From the NCBI RefSeq assembly GCF_000004195.4, contig NC_030681.2, positions 28,782,982-28,846,981 of the forward strand: 64,000 nucleotides of DNA, in the 5' to 3' direction. A program made the position numbers and the translations under genes. Below are positions 1 to 10,137 of this stretch, piece after piece; the stretch's first letter is position 1; each line of letters opens with the position of its first letter. The notes beneath the pieces are model-generated. The model had not been told where the DNA came from, made no database searches, and saw nothing but the letters and a program-made list of their open reading frames with translations. The stretch comes from Xenopus tropicalis (lineage: Eukaryota; Chordata; Amphibia; Anura; Pipidae).

Positions 1-175
1 AGAGTGCTTGACGCATTTCGTGCCTATGATTAAGTGCGCACGCACACGAAACGCGTCGGGCACTTTGAGTTTAAATGGAACAATAAAAACCGTTTTTTAG
101 CAAATTCCTTTGTCTGGCATGCTTGGAGCTCTCTCAACTGTTTAACGTGGTACTTTAAGCCTAAGATGAAGTATA
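1..175 (+). mobile_element. Penelope-like element terminal fragment with hammerhead motif
   Basis: The window opens inside this fragment, so its left end is missing. It shares the core TATGATTAAGTG, CACGAAACGCGTC and the following 'AATAAA..TTTTAGCA' layout with the segment at 17470-17600. The CACGAAACGCGTC string next to a short hairpin is the signature of the type I hammerhead ribozymes known in the terminal repeats of Penelope-like retroelements. No reverse transcriptase or GIY-YIG coding sequence is visible. The right edge near 175 is approximate, set by the MITE that begins at 190. Confidence 0.55.
20..63 (+). ncRNA. type I hammerhead ribozyme-like motif, copy 1
   Basis: Stem I pairs GTGCCT (20-25) with GGGCAC (58-63). 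The core then reads A-TGAT-T-A (26-32) plus one A. Stem II is weak here: GTG (34-36) pairs with CAC (45-47), with a C-A mismatch further in. GAA (48-50) is followed by the self-complementary ACGCGT (51-56) as a minimal stem III, then C at 57 as the expected cleavage-site base. The consensus core is CTGANGA; this copy has A instead of C3 and T instead of G8, positions that pair with each other in the active fold. Activity is unknown, and the weak stem II argues against strong activity. Confidence 0.5.
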
Positions 176-189
176 GGGTTTATTACTTA

Positions 190-572
190 AGGTGGCCATA
201 CACGGGCCGACTATAGCTGCCGATATCGGTCCCTTGGACCGATTCGGCAGCTAATCGGCCCGTGTATGGGGAGAGCAGAGCGGCCTGGCCGACCGATATC
301 TGGCCTGAAATTGGCCAGATCTCGATCGACCAGGTTAGAAAATCTGGTCGGATCGGGGACCGCATCGGCTCGTTGATGCGGTCCCCGATCCGACTGCCCC
401 ATTGCCGCTCACATAATCCGATCGTCTGGCCCCAGGGCCAAACGATCGGATTATTATTTTTTTTACCTAAATGGTCCCCGATATCGCCCACCCGTAGGTG
501 GGGATATCGGGGGAAGATCCGCTCGCTTGGCGACATCGCCAAGCGAGCGGATCTGCTCGTGTATGGCCACCT
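190..572. mobile_element. Harbinger-like MITE made of consecutive perfect hairpins
   Basis: Terminal inverted repeats are AGGTGGCCATACACG (from 190) and its complement (ending 572), flanked by TTA at 187-189 and 573-575. A 3-bp TTA duplication fits the PIF/Harbinger superfamily. The interior is a string of hairpins: about 210-255, 290-320, 348-393 (20-bp arms, perfect), 413-454, 482-510 and 516-553 (18-bp arms, perfect). No transposase is encoded, so it is non-autonomous. An inverted partial copy lies at 36835-37150. ORFs on both strands here are by-products of the palindromes. Confidence 0.8.
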
Positions 573-589
573 TTAGAGCCAGTTTTACT

Positions 590-960
590 AAAACTAATGT
601 TTCTCACTTTTTTTTTTATTTGAATAAACTCATTTCTACAAATGTCTGACATTCATCAAAAATCTGAAAAAGCACGTGTGGGAAAAAGTTGCAGAAAAGT
701 AGCAAAACTGCGTCTTTTTCCTATTGTAGCACAAAAGCCAGTGTCAAAAATCCGAAAAACTTGAAAGATTTGTAGCAAAGAAAGAGCTTCCAATTGTAAG
801 GGGACATCTGCCATCGACTACATGATCTCAACAAGTTTTGGGAGTATTTTTCGAGTTTGTAATTGTGGCAGTAAAGTGGCATAGTAAATGCTGGAAAAGT
901 CGCATCTTTTTTTTTAGTGACTTTCAGTGCTAAAAAATCTGAATTGAAAAGAAATCCGAC
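590..960. repeat. degenerate AT-rich MITE-like repeat
   Basis: Sequence with runs such as AAAAATCTGAAAAAGC, AAAAATCCGAAAAACTTG and TTTTTCGAGTTTG resembles the 'aaactcg/ttttttcga' dispersed repeats seen at 4616 and 48313, with a central GGGACATCTGCCATCGAC-type segment. Termini and target duplication are not clear, so the limits are approximate. Confidence 0.4.
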
Positions 961-1583
961 CGATATTCTCTAAGAGTAGGTGCAGTGACTGATGCCACAT
1001 ATTGGGGAATAAGAATTTATATATGTTATAAGACAGGTTAGTTTTACTATTTTCTAGGAAACTACTTAACTGCCCAGATCCTGCAAAGGCAGTGTTCAAC
1101 TTGGATATTGTATTTTCTAATAATAACATCATATTAAGAAATATAGTGTACTATGCTATGAAACAATCAGTGCCGAATCCATAAAATAACTGCACATTTT
1201 AGAAATATAAAACATTACTTTTAAAATTAAGTTATTGCATTTCTATATTACACAGTTTCTGAGTGTTCAGCAGCCTGATACAGTATATTACTCCTTTACA
1301 AATGAGGGATATTATCCTCAAGTAGTTCTTGAACGCACCAAAGCAAAATGGAGCATGTTTTTGAAAGCATCATTAAATAAATGGGGGATCAAGAGGAGAA
1401 CACTTTAATCCCATTATTTCAACCAGAAGAAAATTGAGGCTTTTTTTTTTTTTATTTTTTTTTTACTTCTGTCCAATAAACAGAATGTATAACTAAAGAA
1501 CTAAAAACTTTAGGGCAGAATTATTCAATTTTAGACTCTGATGGATGAAATTCTGATGGATTGCCAGCAGCCTGAATTTCAGT
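961..1583. other. non-coding, nothing recognised
   Basis: AT-rich sequence with a T-rich run at about 1440-1465. No ORF, RNA gene or recognisable repeat boundary is visible. Confidence 0.6.
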
Positions 1584-1585
1584 TA

Positions 1586-2098
1586 CAGGTATGGGATCCC
1601 TTATCCGGAAACCTGTTACCCAGAAAGCTCCGAATTACGGAAAGCCCATCTCCCATAGACTCCATTTTAATCAAATAATTCATGATTTCCTTTTTCTCTG
1701 TAGTAATAAAACCGTACCTTGTAATTGATCCCAACTAAGATATTATAACCCCTTATTGGATGCAAAACAATCCTATTGGGTTTAATTAATGTTTTATTGA
1801 TTTTTTTAATAGACTTAAGGTATGGAGATCCAAATTATGGAAAGACCCCTTATCCAGAATACACTTGGTCCCATGCATTCTAGATCAGGGGTCCCCAACC
1901 GCCGGGCCGCGGACCAGTTCCGGGCCGTGGACAGCAGGGCAGTGGGCTGCAGCGCACCCCCCCCTCCCCAGCGCGTTGCATGTTTTACGCGGCGCGCCCC
2001 GCCCCCCTCGGTCCGTGGGAAAAAAAATTTGCCTCCTACCGGGCCGTGCTGCTGAAAAGGTTGGGAAGCCCTGTTCTAGATAACAGGTCCTATACCTG
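1586..2098. mobile_element. TA-flanked CAGGTATGGGA element (copy A) with nested hAT
   Basis: The left end CAGGTATGGGATCCCTTATC and the right end ..GGTCCTATACCTG are flanked by TA at 1584-1585 and 2099-2100. Related copies lie at 9922, 10138, 15318, 22878, 44975, 48079 and 55979. The family carries an internal module near TTATTATTACAGAGAAAA / AACCCAATAGG that is tandemly amplified in some copies and single here (about 1670-1800). The TA duplication suggests a Tc1/mariner-like origin, but I cannot assign the superfamily with certainty. It is interrupted by a 188-bp hAT at 1886-2073. No coding capacity is visible. Confidence 0.75.
1886..2073. mobile_element. GC-rich hAT MITE nested in the TA element
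   Basis: It begins CAGGGGTCCCCAACCG and ends ..GGTTGGGAAGCCCTG, with a perfect 8-bp duplication TTCTAGAT at 1878-1885 and 2074-2081. An 8-bp duplication plus CAGGGGT-type ends is the hAT signature. The interior is much richer in GC and CpG (for example ACGCGGCGCGCCCCGCC) than the surroundings, and the ORFs reported through it are not genes. It inserted after the host TA element was in place. Confidence 0.85.
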
Positions 2099-2100
2099 TA

Positions 2101-3134
2101 TTGGCACCTCCCTCACTTTCAGAGGAATGTTCCTAATATTAGGAAGTAATGGACTTAAATAAAAGCATTTACTGCTCTGATCAATGTGTCTATTTGTCAC
2201 GGCAGCTCAAAGTAGTCAAACTCCATTCTGTGCTATGGTGAGTTAGAGATCCCCCTTAGTTCTAATGTTTAAGCCCCAAAAATGAATAAGCAACAAGTTT
2301 ACAGCAGTGCTATGCAAGTGAATAGGGAAGCTTAGCAAGTGAGGAAAAGGGGCAACTGGTGGGGAATGACCTATGGGGTACAATTGTGAGGAAAGTACCA
2401 AGGGAGTTGAGCTGATTGAGTGCAAGGGTGGGAGTTTAAGCTTTTTTTACTTTTCAAGTTCAAGAGTAACAATGTTTAAAAACAAACAGTACAATGTAAT
2501 TTCCATTGCAATTAGGTTTTTTGTTTTTTTTTCTTTTTCATGCATTCAAGTTTTTGGAATCCAAGTGTTTTTTTGTAAATATGATCAATCGAGAAAGAAA
2601 AGTTGTGTGTCAAAAAACAAACTTAGGTTAGAAAATAAATAAATTAGCCACAAAGGATTAATGAAAAAGTTGTTGGAAGCACTAACTGGGCAATGAAAGG
2701 GAAGAAATACAGAGACAGAACTTTTACTATCTCCTTGAATTAGAAAACAAATATACAGATTGTCTTTGTAAGCTTTGCTTTTCCTTCTCCATAGCATATG
2801 AAATGTTATGTGACCAGCAGGTTATCTTAAATTCACTGTCACTGCACAGTTTAGAAGTAGAAACGGGCAGCTGCATCCTCACAAGCAATTATATTTCCCA
2901 CAGGTTCTGGTGCATGTCATTTGCTGCTCAAGTGAAGGCAAAAACGGGCATCTTGGTGCCTACTGAGCTCATATAAAGTATTCTCATACAGATACACAGA
3001 GGTCTACTAAGGCAGAAAAGCCTGAACAAATAACAGAAATGTGATGCAAAAGTATGGCACTTTAATTTATATATGGAGTATATTATATACCATAGTACGC
3101 AGAATCCCATCATGTGTTAATCCAAAACAATAAC
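2101..3134. other. non-coding, nothing recognised
   Basis: AT-rich unique-looking sequence with T-rich stretches around 2515-2580. Short ORFs are low-complexity. The part at 2640-2810 is evenly composed and could be unique genomic sequence. Confidence 0.55.
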
Positions 3135-3137
3135 TAG

Positions 3138-3491
3138 GGGCAGATTTATCAATACACGAACGCTGGGAGCGTTCATTCGAACGCTCCGAGCGCATCTTCA
3201 CCGATTTTTTCGGGCCCGCGCGACTTTTCTGAACGACCCGCACAACATTTTCGGACGCCCTCACGACTTTTTCGGATGCTTTCACGAAGGATTCGGAGAG
3301 GCTCTGCCGCTGTTTGCAGTTGTTCGGTGCGAAAGTTTCGGGACTTTCGGATCGCCAATGCGATATTGTCGTGACCGGTACGATTTTTTCGTGGGCATTT
3401 TCGTGATGTTTGCGATCTTTAGAGGTTTTCGTTTCTGGTCCGAGTTTTTCCCATTCGGGATTCGAACTCGTGTATTGATAAATCTGCCCCC
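3138..3491. mobile_element. foldback MITE, GGGGCAGATTTATCAA ends, TAG duplication
   Basis: The ends GGGGCAGATTTATCAATACA and TGTATTGATAAATCTGCCCC are inverted repeats with TAG outside (3135-3137 and 3492-3494). The interior is rich in TTCG/CGAA words (GACTTTTTCGGA and similar). It is one of four related palindromic copies in the window (also 41427, 59539, 62112). No protein is encoded; the minus-strand ORFs rich in Arg, Lys and Ser are palindrome by-products. Confidence 0.75.
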
Positions 3492-3602
3492 TAGTGTTGA
3501 TTTATCTGGTGCAGTTAGAAGAATAATAAATATATCAAATTAGTTTTTGTAGGTTGGTCAACTGGGGCAAATTTGCTATATACACTCTCAAGAGGTTATA
3601 TA

Positions 3603-4149
3603 GTGATTCCCAACAAGTCATTCCTGAGCAACATGTTGCTCACCAACCCCTTGAATGTTGCACCCACTGCCATAAGGCGGGTGCAGAACCTCCTATAGCA
3701 GGGGTCCCCAACCTTTCTTACTCGTGAGCCACAGTCAAATGTAAAAAGACTTGGAGAGCAACACGCGCACCATAAAAGTTCATGGAGGTGCCAAATAAGG
3801 GCTAAGATTGGCTATTAGGGCCTCTATGCACACTATCAGCTTACAGGGGCTTTATTTGGTAGGGAATCTTGTTTTTATTCAACCAAATTTGCCCCCAAGT
3901 CAGGAAAAAAATAACTACCTGGTGTGGGGGCACTGAGAGCAACATCCAAGGGGTTGGGGAGCAACATGTTGTTCACGAGCCACTGGTTGGGGACCACTGT
4001 CCTATAGGCTGCCACTCCACATAGGGACTACCAAACAACCAATTATAGCCCTTATTTGGCAGGAACTTTTTTGTATGTTTGTGTTGCTCCCCATCTCTTT
4101 TTACATTTGAATGTGGCTCATGAGTAAAAAAGGTTGGGAACCTCTGGGA
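3603..4149. mobile_element. hAT MITE, older outer copy of a self-nested pair
   Basis: The left part (3603-3698: GATTCCCAAC, GAGCAACATGTTGCTC, CAACCCCTTGAATGTTGC) and right part (4008-4149: CTACCAAA..AGCCCTTATTTGGCA, TTTACATTTGAATGTGGCTC, GGTTGGGAACC) match opposite ends of the hAT family also seen at 40282-40586. Between them sits a complete younger copy of the same family, 3699-3999. The flanks GGTTATAT and GGAAATAT may be the eroded 8-bp duplication. Confidence 0.7.
3699..3999. mobile_element. hAT MITE, younger inner copy
   Basis: It starts CAGGGGTCCCCAACC and ends GGTTGGGGACCACTG, with a perfect 8-bp duplication TCCTATAG at 3691-3698 and 4000-4007. The interior (GAGCCACAGTCAAATG..., GGGGAGCAACATGTTG) matches the copy at 40282-40586. 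Non-autonomous, about 301 bp. Confidence 0.9.
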
Positions 4150-4499
4150 AATATAGTTATGAAGCTGCAGGTAAGGGTAAATTATCAGGAATGGAGAGCC
4201 CAAAAGATATGCAGTTGGCTTCTAAGCAAGGCCAGAACTAAAGGTAGACAGAAAAGGCATGCGACTTGGGTGCAACTGGGGGCTCTGTTCATGACTTTGT
4301 GGACAGAGTGGTGAAGGGGTTCAGGTGCAGATTAAGCTACATGGGGTGGTATGCAGAGCGAGTGGTGGCTCGGAGGTGTTCATACAGAGCATGGGGGAGA
4401 AGGAGTATTGCCTCGGGTTCTGATACTACTTGACCAGGATATGTTTCTAACTGGGTAATGTAATAAATATAGCTGTCTGCTAATAGTCTAGTTATCTAT
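4150..4499. other. non-coding, nothing recognised
   Basis: Unique-looking sequence. The ORF across 4111-4314 starts inside the hAT end and has no recognisable protein similarity. Confidence 0.5.
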
Positions 4500-4613
4500 G
4501 GCACCTAAGTCTATTCACCAATAGCAACCAATCAGCAGGAAGAATGTACTGGTCACATGTTTAAAAGGCAACATCTTATTGGTTGCTATGTGTTACTGAA
4601 CCCTGGCAAACCT
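4500..4613. repeat. AGCAACCAATCAG inverted repeat
   Basis: ATAGCAACCAATCAGCAGG near 4514 is the inverted partner of TTATTGGTTGCTATGTG near 4577. This short palindromic repeat recurs at 4970, 20655, 34185 and 60613. Target duplication not identified. Confidence 0.6.
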
Positions 4614-4615
4614 AG

Positions 4616-4958
4616 GGGCTGATTTAGTTTATTTTATGCGCTAAAGCTCACAAATTCTTAATGTAAAACTCAAAATGTGAAGTATCTAACAGCTGCAAAT
4701 TTCATGAAGAAGTCAAAGTTGTCCTGGCAAAATTCAAGCAACTTTTTTTAAATTCATGTATTTCTATTTTTTTTTGGAAAGCTTGTAGACTCATTGAAAA
4801 TGATTAGAAGAATGTGATTGTGCTGCATTCAAGTTTTTTTCTCCATGTTTTTAATTGTCCTTTTGAGATTTGGGTTTTTTAATAAATATGCACACATTCA
4901 AGTTTGGTAAATTTAGAAATGAAGTTAGAAATGAATTTTTTGATAAATATGCCTCTTA
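4616..4958. repeat. AT-rich MITE, GGGGCTGATTTA to TAAATATGCC ends
   Basis: The left end GGGGCTGATTTAGTTTATT and right end TTGATAAATATGCCTC are diverged inverted ends like those of the MITEs at 41427 and 48313. The interior is AT-rich without a gene. Confidence 0.5.
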
Positions 4959-4969
4959 CCCTCATATGT

Positions 4970-5112
4970 AATAAAAGGCACTAAGATTGCCCAGTAGCAG
5001 TAACCCATAGCAACCAATAAGTGGTTTGCTTTTAAACAGGTGACCAGTTAATTCTACCTGTTGATTGGTTGCTATGCGTTACTGCTCCTGGGCAAACTTA
5101 GTGCCTTTTATT
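4970..5112. mobile_element. short palindromic MITE with AGCAACCAAT core
   Basis: AATAAAAGGCACTAAG (4969) and CTTAGTGCCTTTTATT (ending 5112) are perfect inverted ends. Inside, GCAGTAACCCATAGCAACCA mirrors TTGGTTGCTATGCGTTACTG. No coding sequence. Confidence 0.75.
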
Positions 5113-6089
5113 ATATAACCCACTTAGTGTCTTTTATTTGATATATGGGGTAAGTGTTGTAGATCTCTAAGGAGGTTACTAATCTTATACTCTGTAAATC
5201 AGTGTTATCCAGCTTCCTTAGTGTATTAGACTGATATTATGATATACTACATGTCTGGTGGCCACATAATATTAAATAAAGCTATCACTCACAGTGGGCT
5301 ATGAACCACTTGGGCAAGTTGGGACCATAAAAATCCCAAGGAAAATCTAGCCTGTGATCCTTGGGCAACCTTGCTCTATATGGCAGTAAGTAGAATGTTC
5401 TATAAATAAAGACTTCTATATACTGCACTTTATACTGTAGGTCCATATCAGCATTTTTTAAAGAATAGTAACGGGAAGGTTTGCAGAAGTCCAATAACCC
5501 ATAGCAACCAATCAGCAAGTAGTATTCTATTCTTACAGTACAAGACCACTAAAGGGAACTACTGTTTATGTTATTACGTAATACAGCATTTTCCTCTACA
5601 GAGTTAAAAACATGGGCTGATTTACAGACACGTCAAATATTTGTGTTTGGAATTACTGTAATGTATAAAGCACCAAATTAGTAACAAAAAAAAGTGTAAC
5701 GGAAATAGCTCTAGCACACCCGCTGATACATACAGAGCAGCTTTTTCAACATCATTAAGACATATTTTTTCCATTAGACTGGCTGAAGAGAAATAAAAGC
5801 TGTTAATGGACTATTATTTTCCTGTAAAATTTAGGCTGAAATTCAAGGAAACATAAAATATTTCTGAGCCCAGATTTAAAATGACAAGATAGCTTTTTTC
5901 CCTCTGTGGCGATTGACTCTTTATCCCTACCAACAGTACTACATCAACAAGAGGGCTTGCTCAGCATCATGATAGGATAATAGATGCCCCCAAACACATT
6001 TTACATAATTGTAGTAGCCATATACAGTACATTGAAATGGCCTTTGCCTTGGCAGAATAGTACCCTTCATAAATCCCGTTGAGGTTGCC
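5113..6089. other. non-coding, one small repeat trace
   Basis: CCCATAGCAACCAATCAGC at about 5500 is a remnant of the AGCAACCAAT family. The rest is AT-rich unique-looking sequence with no supported gene. Confidence 0.5.
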
Positions 6090-6233
6090 TCAAAAAAGCT
6101 GTGGCCGTATAAAAAAAATCGCACATGTAGAAAAAAAGTCACGTGGTAGCCACATTTCATGAATTTTCCACTATTTTGCTAATTTTTCAGTTTTATTATT
6201 TTTTTTGGAAAAGCGGGACAGATTCACTTATCA
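6090..6233. mobile_element. fragment of TAGTGATGAG-type hAT MITE
   Basis: The end AAAAGCGGGACAGATTCACT..ATCACTAC (6211-6233) matches the right end of the hAT family complete at 11197-11500 and 52561-52876. The left end is lost or too diverged. Confidence 0.55.
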
Positions 6234-6324
6234 CTACTGGCTAAATAGCTTTTGGATCTGGGAACTGGCACTTATATTGTAGTGTCACCCACTGTGACCT
6301 ACAGCACTTATATTTGCCCATTTG

Positions 6325-6480
6325 TATCTGTAAGTTACCCTCCCATATAGATTGTAAGCTCTACGGGGCAGGGACCTCCAACTTCTTGTGTCTTTGACTC
6401 TTAACTTGTTGCAACTGTATCTTGTATTTATTTGTATTTATTGTTATACTTTGTGTTTATCTATTATTATCTTGGCATGA
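6325..6480 (+). repeat. L2-type LINE 3' end fragment
   Basis: AGATTGTAAGCTCTACGGGG followed by CAGGGACCTCC and a T-rich tail matches the well-known 3' region of L2/MIR-type elements. A matching tail end (GGTGCTATAGAAATAAATAA) lies at about 25780. No reading frame is preserved. Confidence 0.5.
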
Positions 6481-6508
6481 ACTTTGGGCTTTTCTGCCTA
6501 ATACAGAA

Positions 6509-6705
6509 CAGGGCTGGATTTCCCCAACAACCACCAACCCTCTCCCCCCGCGCATGCATGTCCATTTAACTTGCATACGGCGCAGTAGGGAGAGAATGCG
6601 CTTATGTTTTCTGCGTGTCCGGTCCCCATTGCTCCGTATGTGCCTCCCTAAATTTGTGCTGCCCTAGGCCCGGGTTTTTGTGGCCTCATCACAAATCAGG
6701 GCCTG
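6509..6705. repeat. hAT-like repeat, CAGGGCTGGATTTCC end
   Basis: It starts CAGGGCTGGATTTCC and ends ACAAATCAGGGCCTG, resembling the ends of the vertebrate CAGGGCCGGATTT hAT MITEs. It is GC-rich in the centre. I found no clear 8-bp duplication, so the call is tentative. Confidence 0.45.
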
Positions 6706-7026
6706 ATCTTTCACTTCTTTAAGGCTGTAGAAGTCCTATACTGCACAAAAATCTGTTCATCTGTTATCTAATTTTCAACAGCAACATTCACATTTATGGT
6801 GCAATAGTACATTTCTTACATTTATATATAATATACATATATAAAAAACATACTTAAATTCATATTCGCATTCATGATTTTTAAAATTGTTTTGCCGTTT
6901 GTTAGAGTGATATAGTAATTCAAGAAATGTGATGGTTTAATATAATTTCCAGAAACCATACATTTTCTTTTACTTGGTAGTTTAAATTTATTTTCAAAAC
7001 TTTTTGAATATTCCAGCAGGGCTTAA

Positions 7027-7365
7027 AGGGGTGGTTAAGCTTTTAGAATGTTACAGAATTACTAACAACTGGTTTCCATTATTTTTTTTATAGTTTTTAA
7101 TTATTTACCTTCCTTTTCTGCCTCTTTCTACCTTTCAGTGGGGTAAAAAAAAAATTGCTTTCTGAGGCTACTATTGTTATTGTTACTTTTTATCTGCCTC
7201 TTCAGTCCTTTGCCTATTCATATTCCTGTCTCTCATTCAAATCACGACCTGGTAGCTAAGGCAAAAAAGACCCTAGCAGCCAGATTGCTGCTGATATACC
7301 AAACTAGAGAGCTGCCGGGCAAAAAACTTAATAACAGAAAATCTGCAAAAAATAAAAAATTTGAT
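7027..7365 (+). mobile_element. T2/Kolobok-type MITE, right end missing
   Basis: TTAA at 7023-7026 precedes AGGGGTGGTTAAGC. The interior (TTATAGTTTTTAATTATT, CTTCCTTTTCTGCCTCTTTC, AACCTGGTAGCTAAGG-like) parallels the more complete copy at 21299-21654. No right terminal repeat is recognisable. The ORFs over this block are not genes. Confidence 0.65.
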
Positions 7366-7985
7366 TTCTGATTTGGCCTGCCCCTTGGGTGTGTCCATCT
7401 TGTCCACTTGTTTGGTGTAGAAATTTGGATGTAGCTCATTTTTGCAAGGAATATTGGTACCATAGTTACCACCTGGGTGAGAGATACTTGGAAACTCCAG
7501 TTTTAGAAGTTGCCATAAAAGCACTGTAAAGCTATTCTTTCTGCGTGCATTGTGACTGAGAAAACGGAATGAAAACATTTTCTTTGGTTTATTCTCCGCG
7601 AACAAGTGAAAGATTGAAAATGCCAAGCACACTCCGATGTCTTTTTGTCATATTGCTATTGTCTAAAATGACACCACGCGACTAATTAGACCCTAGTGAG
7701 CGTAATTATTTCTTCCTTTCGCATTCAACCTGCAGCTCTCAGCACAAATGTACGGCGGTATTTGCAAAATTATAGAACAATTATGTCGCTGATTAATTTT
7801 GAGCCACCTGCTTGTGACACTCGTTCAGTTTTGTTTTTTAAACTGACTGCTTTGAGGGGGGAAAAAAGCACTTTGATTTAGAGTCTATTAATAATATTTG
7901 AAGCAAACATACAAGAGATAACTGTTCCACTAGAGACAAATGGAGATACTATCAGGTGTAAAACCAATTACAAACACCGCATCTA
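7366..7985. other. non-coding, nothing recognised
   Basis: No supported gene. The minus-strand ORF reaching 7632 runs out of the MITE into this sequence and shows no recognisable domain. The last ~80 bp may belong to the LINE that follows. Confidence 0.45.
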
Positions 7986-8832
7986 ATGGGGGCTCTGGTC
8001 ACACCTCTCACCAACTTTGAGCAATTGTGTTTAATAGAAGCTCCACTAAGACACCAGCTATCACTAATATATAACATTCCTTTTGAGAAAAAAATACCCA
8101 CAACACCCATCCTTTGTACCTACCTGGGAAAAAGAACTTGACATCTTACTATCTAAGGAGGAATAGAGGAAAGTGTTTCAAATTGTAAATAAATGCACTA
8201 TAAGCTATATACTACAGGAATACTCAATATAAACTGTTGTAAAGACGGTGTAGAACCCCAACTGTCCTAAAAAAATGGGTTTGATGGATAATGATCTCTG
8301 CTGGAGGTGTGAACAATACTCAGGCATGGTAGAACATGTATGGCTAACATTCCCCCAGCTCCAAACGTATTGGAATGAAGTATTTTCTATGCTCAACTAT
8401 AATGATGAGCACATCTGTCCCATTTCGCTTAGTTGAAGTACGCATTGACATAAAGAGGCAACAAATTTTAAACGCTGCTAATTTTTGCCGCGGTTTCACA
8501 AAAGAATTTGCTGATGGTGAAATTTTGCAGAATTTTGCTGCGAATGATGAAAAAATTCGGTTGTTACTACTTAGCTATAATTGGAGAGCAAGTCATAAAC
8601 CCGATTCAGGAAATCCAACAAAAAGAGAGCTTTTGTTACAATTCCTAATAGGGACCAAAGCGCAAATCCCCATGCTATGGAGAAGTAAAACAATCCCAAA
8701 TACAGAAAGGCGGTTTCACATCATCAATGAAATTTGCTTAATGGAGGAACTTACTGCTTCTCTACATGATAAATATACTAACTACTTAGCCACCTGGCTG
8801 CCATGGAGAGAATACATTACACATATCACCTA
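7986..8832 (+). pseudogene. L1/Tx1-type LINE ORF2 C-terminal remnant, broken
   Basis: Conceptual translation across frames gives pieces typical of the C-terminal end of L1-clade ORF2: FEQLCLIEAPLRHQLSLIYN near 8015-8075, a WEKELDILLSKEE-like piece near 8125-8165, LCWRCEQYSGMVEHVW near 8295-8345 (the C-x2-C...H motif, final Cys replaced by Phe), and MEELTASLHDKYTNYLATW near 8743-8800. There is a frameshift near 8110-8130, several in-frame stops, and a hAT MITE at 8403-8572 splits it. The 152-residue ORF starting at 8375 is a chimera reading through that MITE. Upstream domains are absent, so this is a 5'-truncated dead copy. Confidence 0.8.
8403..8572. mobile_element. hAT MITE inserted in the LINE remnant
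   Basis: TGATGAGCACATCTGTCCC at the left is the end of the TAGTGATGAG hAT family. The flanks AACTATAA (8395-8402) and AGCTATAA (8573-8580) form an 8-bp duplication with one mismatch. The insertion interrupts LINE coding sequence that continues on both sides. Confidence 0.75.
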
Positions 8833-9919
8833 GGAAGGGTAATACAGAAACAAACTAAAATTCTCTAATCACGTACATACATACAAATTGCAAACCAGAA
8901 ACTAAATAAAGACTTACCATACGCAATTGGCATCCTTTCGCCTAAAAATAAAAACATAAATGTAAAAAAAGACTTAGTCAAAGATATAGGAGTTGTTAAC
9001 TTATTAGTATTAAGAGGCAAAATAGAGGTATATGTTTAAATAATGTTTGAGTTTCATAAATGCTATCAAAATTCAAATAACTTATTGTGAACAACTGTAT
9101 GTTCTCAACCTAATACCTCCCATTTATATTTGACCAATGAATCAGTAAATATGTAAAAAAAAATAGTTTGAATAGTCCCAAGTGCTCTCCACCCATACAA
9201 GGAAAAACATTTCTAACCAGGCAAATATAGGGGCAATAAGTTGTAATGAAGGTACAGTAGGATATGAAGCCGGTGCCTGCTATTGTGGATAAACATTTGT
9301 AGGTGCCATTATGTGCCGCCGCAGCTGTTTGATATGGGATCAATATAAACATTGGAATTGCAGTGCCATTATACACTAGGTTGTACGAGTCTCTCCAAGT
9401 TCACTGCCAATGTCAAACTGTCTGAATAGCATTTTTCTTATGCCTTGTATTAAAGGCTTTTGAAGGCTTATTCAACAACTACTCAGAAAATCCCTTAGAA
9501 AATCCAGAATTCTCTTTTTTTTGCCAGCTGCAACATTTGTAACACATTAATAAAGCAACTGTCTAACCTCGGATTTAAACGACTGTAGAAATGCTTTTGC
9601 CGAGCTATATATCCAAGATAATCAAATGGATATAAAACATTTCAGATGATATACATGCCGTACACGGGGCTCTCATTTTAAATTCACTGTGTATGACAAT
9701 TTGTGAATAAATATTTCATATATATAGTCGGCATATTATTTCAGTATTAAACTAATGCTCAATGGTTTCCTTGGCAAGAAATAATGCATGCTGCAGCACA
9801 CTGCTATTAACATATCATCTAAGTGTGTTTATTGAGTTAGCATAAACAGAATTCACATTATGGCCTGCTGTCTGGCTTGTTTGCGATGGCTGAAAACAAA
9901 AGGACCTGCCCCATCCTGA
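8833..9919. other. non-coding, LINE 3' flank then unique sequence
   Basis: The first ~200 bp (A-rich, AACTAAATAAAG) may be the LINE 3' untranslated tail. The remainder shows no supported gene; the minus-strand ORF at 9110-9376 has no recognisable similarity. Confidence 0.45.
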
Positions 9920-9921
9920 TA

Positions 9922-10130
9922 CAGGTATGGAGTCTGTTATCCAGAAACCCATTATCCAGAAATCTCTGAATTATGGAAAAGCACTCTCTCAAAGACTTCA
10001 TGATTTCCTTTTTCTCTGAAATAATAAAACAGTACTGCGTACTTCATACAACTAAGATATAATTATTCCTTATGGTAGCAAAACAATCCTATTGGGTTTA
10101 TTTAATGTTTGAATAATTTGACAGCTTTTT
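9922..10130. mobile_element. TA element, truncated copy B
   Basis: It begins CAGGTATGGAGTCTGTTATC with TA just before (9920-9921) and continues with CCTATTGGGTTTATTTAATG. It breaks off about ten bases before copy C begins at 10138, so two family members lie nearly head-to-tail. Confidence 0.65.
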
Positions 10131-10137
10131 ATGCATA

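Noticed and set aside
8375..8833. 152-residue ORF as an intact protein
   Set aside because: It starts in LINE sequence, reads through the hAT at 8403-8572, and returns to LINE sequence; a chimera of a dead element.
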